DNA of 6,612 nt from Bacteroidales bacterium (GCA_012031335.1 JAAUTT010000254.1:1-6612); one strand, 5' to 3'; positions 1 to 6,462 are shown, counted from the first letter of the stretch. Translations and numbers: made by a program. The notes: generated from the letters alone by a model not told the origin.

Positions 1-2
1 AA

Positions 3-1016
3 GATACTTTTTTTGATAGTTTTAGAGAGGACTACCCTGGTTTTGATAATTGGTTTAATAAAAAATCTGAAGAAACCGCATATATTACAGAAAACCAAGG
101 AAATGTTCTTTCTTTTCTATATGTGAAAGTTGAAAATACTGATGAAAATTATTCGAATATTACACCAGTCTTTACACCCAAAAAGAGACTAAAAATTGGA
201 ACATTTAAAGTTGAGAGTAATGGGGTTCGATTAGGCGAAAGGTTTTTAAAAATAATTTTTGATAATGCATTAGTAAATAAAGTCAATGAAATTTATGTAA
301 CTATATTTGATAAACGTGATGAGCAGAAGAGATTAATTGAAATGCTTAAAACTTGGGGGTTTGCTGAACATGGAACTAAAAAATCAGATTGTGGCGAAGA
401 AATTGTCCTCACAAGGGACTTTTCACCTGCATTCAATATAATTGACCCAAAATTAACATATCCTTATATCCTTTGTAATACTAATATTTTCCTGTGCCCA
501 ATTTGGCCCGATTATCATACAGAATTATTACCAGACTCCATTTTAACTACAGAATCTCCAATGGATTTTGTGGAAAATGAGCCTCATAGAAATGCAATCA
601 GGAAGGCATACATATCACGCTCATGGGAAAAGGGCTTAAAAACCGGAGATTTGATTATATTTTATCGCACAGGTGGTAAATATAAAAGTGTAATTTCGAC
701 GATTGGTACTGTTGAAAACATAATCACAGATATAAAAGACGAAAACGATTTTATTTTAAAATGTAGGAAGAGAAGTATTTTTACAAATGATGAGCTTAAA
801 AAATGGTGGAATTTTAATCCCCGTAATAGACCGTTTATTGTTAATTTTTTATATAATTATTCATTTCCGAAAAGAATTAATCTTGAACAATTAATTATAT
901 TAGGGATTATTAAAGATTACGAATCAGCACCAAGAGGATTCGAGAAAATTACGAAAGAACAGTTTAAAACTATAATAACGGAGACAAAGAGTGATGAAAG
1001 TATTATTATCGATTAA
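3..1016 (+). CDS. GNAT N-acetyltransferase fused to a PUA-like (EVE/ASCH-type) domain, 5' partial
   Basis: The frame is open from the first complete codon at nt 3, and the residues before the first possible GTG start (nt 123) fit the family (DTFFDSFREDYPGFDNWF, then FLYVKVE). The gene therefore begins outside the window, and a start at 123 would be an artefact. 337 residues are visible. Counting from nt 3, residues 1-145 resemble a GNAT fold: a beta strand FLYVKVE, then IGTFKVESNGVRLGERF (about 65-81), which sits where the acetyl-CoA-binding motif A lies, then a GF turn (119-120) before the last strand. Residues ~150-325 look like a PUA-like domain, with AYISRSW, GDLIIFYRT and IGTVENI strands and a C-terminal PRGFEKI. 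Known: GNAT enzymes transfer acetyl groups from acetyl-CoA, and PUA-like domains bind RNA or modified bases. Inferred: an acetyltransferase aimed at, or guided by, a nucleic acid. The 3' end overlaps the ASCH gene, implying one transcript. The GNAT substrate is unknown. Confidence 0.82.
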   Translation, partial: DTFFDSFREDYPGFDNWFNKKSEETAYITENQGNVLSFLYVKVENTDENYSNITPVFTPKKRLKIGTFKVESNGVRLGERFLKIIFDNALVNKVNEIYVTIFDKRDEQKRLIEMLKTWGFAEHGTKKSDCGEEIVLTRDFSPAFNIIDPKLTYPYILCNTNIFLCPIWPDYHTELLPDSILTTESPMDFVENEPHRNAIRKAYISRSWEKGLKTGDLIIFYRTGGKYKSVISTIGTVENIITDIKDENDFILKCRKRSIFTNDELKKWWNFNPRNRPFIVNFLYNYSFPKRINLEQLIILGIIKDYESAPRGFEKITKEQFKTIITETKSDESIIID

Positions 1017-1365
1017 ACCAGAATTTGCCGATAAAATATTCGCAGGGATAAAAAAATATGAATTCAGAAGGTCATTATTTAAAAATCCCAATATTAAAAC
1101 AGTTGTTGTATATTCTTCTTCTCCAGTTCAGAAGGTAATTGGAGAATTTGATATAGAATCAATATTAAGTGGAGAACCAACAGATTTATGGAATGCCACT
1201 AAGGAATTTGCAGGAATTAATAAGAAGTATTTCTTTGACTATTTTAAAAGCAAAGAAAAAGGATACGCCATTAAAATTAAAGAAACTAGGGTTTATGATG
1301 AAGCTTTATGTATAAAGGAACACTATAATGCGACACCTCCTCAATCTTTCATGTATATTAATTGA
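994..1365 (+). CDS. ASCH domain-containing protein
   Basis: A 123-residue protein made of a single ASCH domain (PUA-like beta barrel). It opens with MKVLLSIKPEFADKIFAG and carries the family signature G-x-K-x-x-E-x-R at residues 18-25 (GIKKYEFR). It ends with PPQSFMYI, the usual C-terminal strand, so it appears full length. I chose ATG 994 over GTG 991 because the protein then starts right at the first strand and GGAG at 980-983 lies about 10 bases upstream. The gene overlaps the end of the GNAT-PUA gene by 23 bases, so translation is probably coupled. Known: ASCH proteins are predicted RNA-binding proteins, and some members act as nucleases or amidohydrolases. Inferred: it works with the upstream acetyltransferase on RNA or a modified nucleotide. 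No separate promoter is evident. Confidence 0.9.
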   Translation: MKVLLSIKPEFADKIFAGIKKYEFRRSLFKNPNIKTVVVYSSSPVQKVIGEFDIESILSGEPTDLWNATKEFAGINKKYFFDYFKSKEKGYAIKIKETRVYDEALCIKEHYNATPPQSFMYIN

Positions 1366-1381
1366 TTCATCCAACCAAAGT

Positions 1382-1424
1382 CAAGCACTTTGTTTGGTTC
1401 TTCCAATACAAGCCAAAGAGCTTG
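1382..1424. repeat. Hairpin-forming inverted repeat downstream of the ASCH gene
   Basis: CAAGCACTTTG (1382-1392) is the reverse complement of CAAAGAGCTTG (1414-1424) except at one position, giving an 11-bp stem around a 21-base loop. A second overlapping option pairs AACCAAA (1373-1379) with TTTGGTT (1393-1399). It starts 17 bases past the ASCH stop, so it could end transcription or protect the mRNA 3' end. No run of T follows, so a standard intrinsic terminator is not supported. Confidence 0.5.
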
Positions 1425-1427
1425 CTT

Positions 1428-1590
1428 TGCCAACCCATGGTCAGAAAGGAATAAAGCACGAAAAGCATGGTACAGTGTATGCGGGTTTTAGTGGTTTGCG
1501 AGCGTTTGTTACTTGTGAAATAGGACAGTACAATATTGATAGGAAATCGCCTCTAATTCCCGCACGACACCATACCAGCAACTGTTGGCA
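1428..1590. repeat. ~163-base imperfect palindrome (structured intergenic element, attC-like in layout)
   Basis: The outer ends are a perfect inverted pair, TGCCAAC (1428-1434) and GTTGGCA (1584-1590). Nested inside are GGTA (1469-1472) with TACC (1573-1576), GTGT (1475-1478) with ACAC (1567-1570), TGCGGG (1480-1485) with CCCGCA (1559-1564), TTAG (1488-1491) with CTAA (1553-1556), and GG (1493-1494) with CC (1550-1551). These pairs follow in register with small bulges and form one long stem. TTGT (1513-1516) and ACAA (1530-1533) can pair near the tip. The element ends 32 bases before the ATPase start. Nested, bulged inverted arms resemble integron attC sites or large intergenic repeat elements, but GTTGGCA does not match the integron core consensus GTTRRRY, and no integrase is in view. 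It could also be a structured RNA or leader. The fold is read directly; the function is unknown. Confidence 0.6.
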
Positions 1591-1622
1591 CCAATTTTGA
1601 CCAAACAGCAAGCATATATACA

Positions 1623-3341
1623 ATGAAAATTAAGCAAATTGAAATAAATTCATTTCGAGGAATTCCTAATAATTTGACAATTAAATTTCCTTTAAGAGAT
1701 AACAAACCTATTAGTCTTATTATTATTGGAGATAATGGAGTTGGAAAATCGAGTATAGTTGATGCTATTGAATTTTGCTTGCAGGGACATATTTCTCAAT
1801 CAAAACAAACTCTACCAACTATAAAATCTTTTTACAGTAAAAAACTTCCAAATATTTCAATATTACTTGAAAATAATGAAAAAATTAATAGACAACTTTT
1901 TGAGGATGAACAAGGTCTTCTTTTAAATGTAAGACAACCTCATAAGTTATTCTCAATATCACCTTTTGTCCTCCGCCGTCACGATATTTTAAGATTTATT
2001 AATTCCTCTGAGGCTGAAAGAACACTTGTTTTTAGTAATTATTTGAGACAAGAAAACTATGAAGAATGGAAAGAGCATCCAAGTGATGAGTTAAAAAGAT
2101 TACAAGATGAACGCCTAAAAGCGAAACATAGTAGGGATAATTTAATATCAAAACTTGGTAATGAATTAAAAATTCCAACTGAAGAAATTCCTTTTGGTAG
2201 TAAAGAATTTTATGAGTTTGTAAAAGAAAAAATTTATAAAGGTATTCCTCGGAAAGAGTTTGAATCCAAAGGTTATAAAATTAAAATAAATGAAAAAGCA
2301 GTTTCTATTGCAGATAGTGTATTTATGGCAATGGAAGAGCATCGAAAAATCAAAAGTCAAATTAATGCTTTCTCAATTTCTGCAAGCATTAATACATTTC
2401 CGAAGCATTTACTTAACCAACTTGCTGATTTTTTAGGAAAAGTTGGAGATAAATTAACTAAATCTTTTCTAGAAATATCCCCCTTAAAATTCATTGATAA
2501 GATAGAAATTGACTATGATAATCAAAGTGTATTAGCCTTATCGTTGAAATTGGTATTAAAAAATAAATCTTTTTGTAATCCGAATCAAATTTTAAGTGAA
2601 GCTAATCTTGATTTATTAGCATTAATGTTTTTCTTAGCATTTATACAAGAATCAGCAGAAAGGGGACAATCAAAGTTTTTAATACTGGATGATGTTTTAC
2701 AAAGCATAGACTCGACAATTAGAGTAAGTTTTTTGAATTTTCTATTAAAAAATTTTTCAGATTGGCAATATCTTATAACAGTTCACGATAGGCTTTGGCA
2801 TCGTCAGCTAATAGAATTAATGTATTTACATGGTCACCAGCATTCTACTATTTCAATTGTTGATTGGACTTTTGAAAATGGACCAAAGATTACTGATGCT
2901 TCAAATAGCATAGAGGATTCATTAATTCATGCTATTGAAAACTGCGACCTAATAAGTATTTGTTCCAACTCAGGTCTTCTTTTAGAAAATATGTGTGATG
3001 GGCTTAGCAAAAGCTTAAATACTTCTATCCATAGAAAGAAAGATGATAAATATTCTCTTGGTGATTTGTGGCCAGGTATTTCCAAGTTGCTAAAAAAAAC
3101 TGAGTTAAAAGATAAAATTGAGACTGTTGAAAAGTGGCTACATTTAAGGAATTTAATAGGTGCACATTATAACGAATGGGCATTAGCTTTATCTCTAGAG
3201 GAATCTAAAAATTTTGGTCTATCTGTAAAAGAATTATTTAATTCAATAAAATGCACAAAATGCTCTAATTGGCTTATCAATAGTTCTGATTTGATTTTTT
3301 ATTCTTGTAAATGTGGTAAGATAATAATAAATAAAAAATAA
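1623..3341 (+). CDS. RecF/SMC-like AAA ATPase with C-terminal HEPN-like region and zinc-ribbon-like tail
   Basis: 572 residues. The N-terminus (MKIKQIEINSFRGI) is typical of RecF/SMC/Rad50-type ATPases. The Walker A motif is GDNGVGKS (36-43). LRRHDILRF (117-125) fits the region after the N-terminal lobe. A short charged helix (~155-183) takes the place of a long coiled coil. A degenerate ABC signature LSEAN (324-328) is followed by Walker B FLILDD (352-357), a D-loop QSID (360-363) and a VHD switch with H388. Residues ~428-540 form a helical region with RNLIGAH (R509 to H515) followed by YNEW, matching the HEPN R-x(4-6)-H RNase motif with the usual N after R. The tail has C544/C547 and C562/C564, a possible zinc ribbon. 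Known: ATPase-HEPN proteins such as PrrC and RloC are anticodon nucleases in phage defence. Inferred: a nucleic-acid-sensing ATPase controlling an RNase. It is not an OLD nuclease, as no Toprim motifs are visible. No Shine-Dalgarno sequence precedes ATG 1623. The gene is very AT-rich. Confidence 0.87.
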   Translation: MKIKQIEINSFRGIPNNLTIKFPLRDNKPISLIIIGDNGVGKSSIVDAIEFCLQGHISQSKQTLPTIKSFYSKKLPNISILLENNEKINRQLFEDEQGLLLNVRQPHKLFSISPFVLRRHDILRFINSSEAERTLVFSNYLRQENYEEWKEHPSDELKRLQDERLKAKHSRDNLISKLGNELKIPTEEIPFGSKEFYEFVKEKIYKGIPRKEFESKGYKIKINEKAVSIADSVFMAMEEHRKIKSQINAFSISASINTFPKHLLNQLADFLGKVGDKLTKSFLEISPLKFIDKIEIDYDNQSVLALSLKLVLKNKSFCNPNQILSEANLDLLALMFFLAFIQESAERGQSKFLILDDVLQSIDSTIRVSFLNFLLKNFSDWQYLITVHDRLWHRQLIELMYLHGHQHSTISIVDWTFENGPKITDASNSIEDSLIHAIENCDLISICSNSGLLLENMCDGLSKSLNTSIHRKKDDKYSLGDLWPGISKLLKKTELKDKIETVEKWLHLRNLIGAHYNEWALALSLEESKNFGLSVKELFNSIKCTKCSNWLINSSDLIFYSCKCGKIIINKK

Positions 3342-3363
3342 AATGGCCAAGCGTTTAAACGTA

Positions 3364-3433
3364 ATAGGAGTTTTATTGATATATCAGGCATTTCAGCTTG
3401 CATTCAGGTTGTAACCAGCTCCAAAATTCCTAT
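3364..3433. repeat. 11-base inverted repeat downstream of the ATPase gene
   Basis: ATAGGAGTTTT (3364-3374) can pair with AAAATTCCTAT (3423-3433) over 11 bases, with one G-T wobble, around a 48-base loop. Inside the loop, GGTTGTAACC (3409-3418) is itself a perfect small palindrome. A 10-base palindrome CGTTTAAACG (3352-3361) lies just before it. Together these could form the 3' end structure of the ATPase transcript. There is no G+C-rich stem with a T-tract, so this is not a standard intrinsic terminator. The rest of 3342-3598 shows no gene. Confidence 0.35.
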
Positions 3434-3533
3434 GATTAACACCTTCAACCTTTATTAAAAGAAAAGCTTAAATGCATATCAGATGTTTTGATGCTAAAAC
3501 TGTAAATGTATAGGAATAAGCAAACCTACCCGG

Positions 3534-3572
3534 TTGGGAATTTCATCCGGCAGGGTCATTTAACATTCCCAA
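3534..3572. repeat. Short inverted repeat (8-bp perfect stem)
   Basis: TTGGGAAT (3534-3541) and ATTCCCAA (3565-3572) are perfect reverse complements around a 23-base loop. GG before and CC after can extend the stem past a two-base bulge. The element lies in the gap between convergent genes, just before the 21-bp repeat array. No T-run flanks it on either strand. It may be a termination or mobile-repeat structure; its role is not known. Confidence 0.4.
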
Positions 3573-3598
3573 TACCTATTTGGCGGGATGTATACAAA

Positions 3599-3757
3599 CG
3601 CTTCACCAATCGCTTCAAACGCTTCACCAATCACATCAACCGGTTCCAGAATGCCATCAAACGATTCACGAATGTCATCAAACGATTCACCAATCGCTTC
3701 AAACGATTCACCAATCGCATCAAACGCTTCACGGATGGCATCAACCGGTTTACAACC
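3599..3757. repeat. 21-bp tandem repeat array (minisatellite), seven full units plus a partial eighth
   Basis: Units follow a 21-base period with consensus CGMTTCACCAATCGCWTCAAA. Seven complete units span 3599-3745 and a partial one (CGGTTTACAACC) spans 3746-3757. Copies differ at several positions and there are no spacers, so it is not CRISPR. Because 21 is a multiple of three, frames stay open across it. The plus frame reads heptads like RFTNRFK. The minus frame reads amphipathic heptads like FEAIGES, open for about 56 codons between stops but with no ATG near its beginning. Either could be the remnant of a heptad-repeat protein. The plus reading has more synonymous differences between units (the Arg and Thr codons vary mainly at the third base), which weakly favours it. 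I do not call a gene here. Confidence 0.85.
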
Positions 3758-3801
3758 AGCTCATTCGGGTTTGACCTGGAGTGAAGACAAGCTACAATTC
3801 T

Positions 3802-6456
3802 TTAATCCTTAACACACCGCACTGAAAACCCATACGATTTATCCATATTGTTGCGGTGTATTTCCTGCCCGTTATACGACATTGATCTGTGCAGGGCCGT
3901 TTCGGTATTGTATCCGCTACTTGTCCACCAATTGCCGTATTGGCCTTCAACCTCATAGGTTCCATTGCTTTCTGAACGGTGCCCTCCGGGTCTGGCGCCA
4001 AATCCGCTCTCATTGGTAGCCCCGGCATTTGGAGCCTCCCAGTACATCGTTCCGGTTTCTTTCAGTTTCGCCCCTTCATCGGTACCCCTGGTTAAAAATC
4101 CCAGGATTTCCGCATCGTTTTGGCTCATTCCAAGAAACATTTCAAGTTGTTTCCAATCCATATCGGTGGGTACATTCCACCCCGCCGGACATAAATTACC
4201 GGTTTCGACCGCATAGTAATTGTACAGGGCGCCGTAAATATCTTTATTTAAAGCTTCATTGTCGTTGTACCAGCAATAACCCGGTGCTGACAGGGAAACC
4301 CAAGTGGCATCATTTGTTACCAACGGGATATCGGAACCGTTGCTGTATTTAGTCGTTTTCAGGTTTTCTGCCATCCACCACTGATCGCCGATTTTTACCG
4401 TTTGATAGGTGTTTCCCTGATAATCGGTAACCGTACCGGTTGTTTCATTTAAGGTTGTAAAAGAAACCTGAGAACCATAAACAGTTCCATTGATATTGGC
4501 AGCGTAGGACCGTACATAATATGTGGTACCCTGGGATAAGCCGGTTAGTTCGGAAGTATAAGGATTGGTGCTGCCTGCTGAAACATTATCTGCTAACGTT
4601 GGTGAGCCGGTGGTATTCCAGCAGATACCCCATGATGTTAAAGATGCTCCGCCATCGCTGGTTACATTTCCTCCACCTGTAGCTGAAACTCCGGTAATGT
4701 TCGTTATAGTGGCTGTGGTAACTGTTGGGGTTGTTGATGAGGTTGTAAAGCTCAATTGTTCCCCATAACCGGTTCCATTGGCATTGGCGGCATATGCCCT
4801 GACATAATAGGTTGTACCTGGCGATAATCCGGTGAGATTGGACGTATAGCTGTCCATTCCGGTGCCATTTGCCGAAAAATAGTCTCCTAACGTCGGAGAT
4901 CCGGTGGTATTCCAGCATACCCCTTTTGCCGTTATGGCCGCACCACCATCATTGGATACATTACCCCCGCTCACAGCAGATGTAAGGGTTATACTGGTAA
5001 TTGAGGCCGTTGTTACCGTTGGAACGGTTGATGAAGTTGTAAAGGTGATTTGTTCTCCATAACTTGTTCCATTTGCATTGGTGGCATACGCCCTTACATA
5101 ATACGTTGTTGAAACCGCTAATCCGGTAAGGTTTGAGGAAAAGCTGCCTGTACCTGTGCCGTTTGTTGTTTTATTGTCCGAAATGGTCGGAGCGCCGGTT
5201 GTATTCCAGCAAACCCCACGTGCAGTTACTGCCGAACCACCTTCACCCGTTACATTTCCCCCACTTGCAGCAGATGAGATGGTCATATTTGTTATTGAGG
5301 CAGTGGTTACTGTTGGTACTGTTGAAGAAGTTGTAAAAACAATTTGTTCCCCATAACCGGTACCTTGTGAATTGGTTGCATACGCCCTTACGTAATAAGT
5401 TGTTCCTGCGGACAGTCCGGTTATATCGGAGGTGAAGCTGCCTGTTCCGGTACCGTTTGTTGTTTTGTCATCGGAAATTGTCGGAGAACCGGTAGTATTC
5501 CAGCAGACTCCCCTGGAGGTTACTGTCGCTCCCCCATCGCTGAGAACCTGGCCCCCGGAAACGGCCGAATTGATGGTGATGTCGGCTATTGAAGAAGTTG
5601 TTAACTCAGGCATACGAGTTAGCGTAGTAAACACATGCTGTGCCCCATAGGTGGTGCCATTACTGTTTGTTGCATAAGCCCTGACATAATAGGTTGTCCC
5701 CGGCGATAAACCGGTAAGGGTGGAGGAAAAGCTTCCGCTTCCGGTTCCGCTGTCTGTTTTGTTATCGGAGAGGGTAGGAGACCCTGATGTGTTCCAGCAA
5801 ACACCTTTTGCGGTAACGTCAAATCCCCAGTCTTCCGTGATATTTCCTCCGGTGGTTGCCGAATTTTCGGATATACCGGTTACCGAAGCGGTTGTTATTT
5901 CAGCCAAACCGGCCTGGGTGGTATAAACCATCTGGTTGCCATAACCCGTATCAATGCTGTTGTATGCAAAAGCCCGGATGTAGTATGTGGTGTTTACCTG
6001 CAGGTTATTTATTGCAACGCTGAACAAGGAAGCATTTTCACCCGAAATTTTTTTTGTATTTGCCAGTGTGGGGTTTGCCGAGGTACTCCAGCAAATACCC
6101 TGAGCAAGAACCGGAGAACCGCCATCATGGATAATGGTCCCCCCGGAGAGTGCGCTAGTTACACCAGTTGCCGAAACCTGCGTTGTGGTAAGAACGGGAA
6201 TCCCGTCCTTCGTCGTAAACGAAATCTCATCGCCGTAACCGTTACCATGACTGTTTGTAGCGTATGCCCTGACGTAATATGTAGTGTTGACCTTAAGCAA
6301 AGACATCTCTTCTGCAAAGGTACCTGCCGATATGTTTATGGTATGAAAGTCTTCCACGGTGGGTTTTCCGGTAACATTCCAGCATATCCCCCAGGTGCTG
6401 ATGCTATCGTCATTGGCCTGAAGCACATTACCCCTGCAACCTGCCGATGTTGCCAT
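3802..6456 (-). CDS. Fn3-like repeat protein with C-terminal FISUMP domain (main fragment of a frameshifted, 3'-complete gene)
   Basis: 884 residues from the ATG at 6456, but that ATG lies inside a repeat (MATSAGCRGNV aligns with later TSAxSGGNV stretches). The true start is beyond the right edge, in another frame. Residues 1-85 are a truncated repeat. Residues 86-183, 184-281, 282-379, 380-477 and 478-575 are five repeats of exactly 98 residues, and 576-674 is one of 99. Each has the pattern PTVTTA, SGGNV, DGG, G[VI]CWN, LTGL, TTYYVRAYATN, YGEQ, FTT, typical of bacterial Fn3-like modules. Residues 675-884 form the FISUMP domain: DYQGNTYQTVKIGDQWWMAE, YNYYAV, CPAGWNVPTD, WWTSS and the ending GFSVRCVKD. 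Known: such proteins are usually exported surface proteins or lipoproteins, with no defined enzyme activity. The signal peptide cannot be seen. The protein ends in FISUMP, with no obvious type IX sorting domain after it. The gene converges on the accessory genes, and its G+C content is visibly higher. Confidence 0.87.
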   Translation of the reverse strand: MATSAGCRGNVLQANDDSISTWGICWNVTGKPTVEDFHTINISAGTFAEEMSLLKVNTTYYVRAYATNSHGNGYGDEISFTTKDGIPVLTTTQVSATGVTSALSGGTIIHDGGSPVLAQGICWSTSANPTLANTKKISGENASLFSVAINNLQVNTTYYIRAFAYNSIDTGYGNQMVYTTQAGLAEITTASVTGISENSATTGGNITEDWGFDVTAKGVCWNTSGSPTLSDNKTDSGTGSGSFSSTLTGLSPGTTYYVRAYATNSNGTTYGAQHVFTTLTRMPELTTSSIADITINSAVSGGQVLSDGGATVTSRGVCWNTTGSPTISDDKTTNGTGTGSFTSDITGLSAGTTYYVRAYATNSQGTGYGEQIVFTTSSTVPTVTTASITNMTISSAASGGNVTGEGGSAVTARGVCWNTTGAPTISDNKTTNGTGTGSFSSNLTGLAVSTTYYVRAYATNANGTSYGEQITFTTSSTVPTVTTASITSITLTSAVSGGNVSNDGGAAITAKGVCWNTTGSPTLGDYFSANGTGMDSYTSNLTGLSPGTTYYVRAYAANANGTGYGEQLSFTTSSTTPTVTTATITNITGVSATGGGNVTSDGGASLTSWGICWNTTGSPTLADNVSAGSTNPYTSELTGLSQGTTYYVRSYAANINGTVYGSQVSFTTLNETTGTVTDYQGNTYQTVKIGDQWWMAENLKTTKYSNGSDIPLVTNDATWVSLSAPGYCWYNDNEALNKDIYGALYNYYAVETGNLCPAGWNVPTDMDWKQLEMFLGMSQNDAEILGFLTRGTDEGAKLKETGTMYWEAPNAGATNESGFGARPGGHRSESNGTYEVEGQYGNWWTSSGYNTETALHRSMSYNGQEIHRNNMDKSYGFSVRCVKD
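4435..6456 (-). repeat. ~294-bp tandem repeat array encoding Fn3-like modules
   Basis: Module boundaries on DNA are 4435-4731, 4732-5025, 5026-5319, 5320-5613, 5614-5907, 5908-6201, then a partial module 6202-6456 that continues beyond the frameshift. Five modules are exactly 294 bp. The central ones (4732-5613) are most alike, sharing long stretches such as the PTVTTASIT, GVCWNTTG and TTYYVRAYA coding segments. The outer copies (5908-6456) are the most diverged. This pattern suggests recent duplication in the middle of the array. Each module encodes a single cysteine, in the G-x-C-W motif. Confidence 0.85.
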
Positions 6457-6462
6457 GATATT

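Noticed and set aside
1584..1590. Canonical integron attC core site
   Set aside because: GTTGGCA fails the GTTRRRY consensus at the last two positions and no integrase gene is visible, so only an attC-like layout is claimed.
1328..1600. Plus-strand open frame of 90 codons overlapping the ASCH gene end
   Set aside because: It begins inside the ASCH gene and runs through the palindrome. It has no recognisable family, and its composition looks like non-coding sequence.
1441..1623. Minus-strand open frame of 60 codons in the intergenic region
   Set aside because: It is the complement of the palindromic element, rich in Cys and aromatic residues, with no family resemblance. The DNA structure explains it better.
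2166..2360. Minus-strand 64-codon frame inside the ATPase gene
   Set aside because: It is a Phe-rich shadow of the AT-rich ATPase coding sequence, whose plus frame carries all the conserved motifs.
3352..3361. Palindrome CGTTTAAACG as an operator
   Set aside because: It lies just after the ATPase stop, not before a gene, and a single 10-base palindrome is weak evidence for a binding site.
3599..3757. CRISPR array
   Set aside because: The 21-base units are directly adjacent, with no unique spacers, and no cas genes are present.
3506..3784. Plus-strand 92-codon open frame (RFTN heptads)
   Set aside because: The openness follows from a 21-bp repeat without stops. There is no ribosome binding site, no known family, and the other two plus frames are also open across the array.
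3965..5926. Several plus-strand open frames opposite the Fn3/FISUMP gene
   Set aside because: They repeat with the 294-bp modules (for example VVFQQTP) and are mirror images of the conserved minus-strand motifs, not genes.
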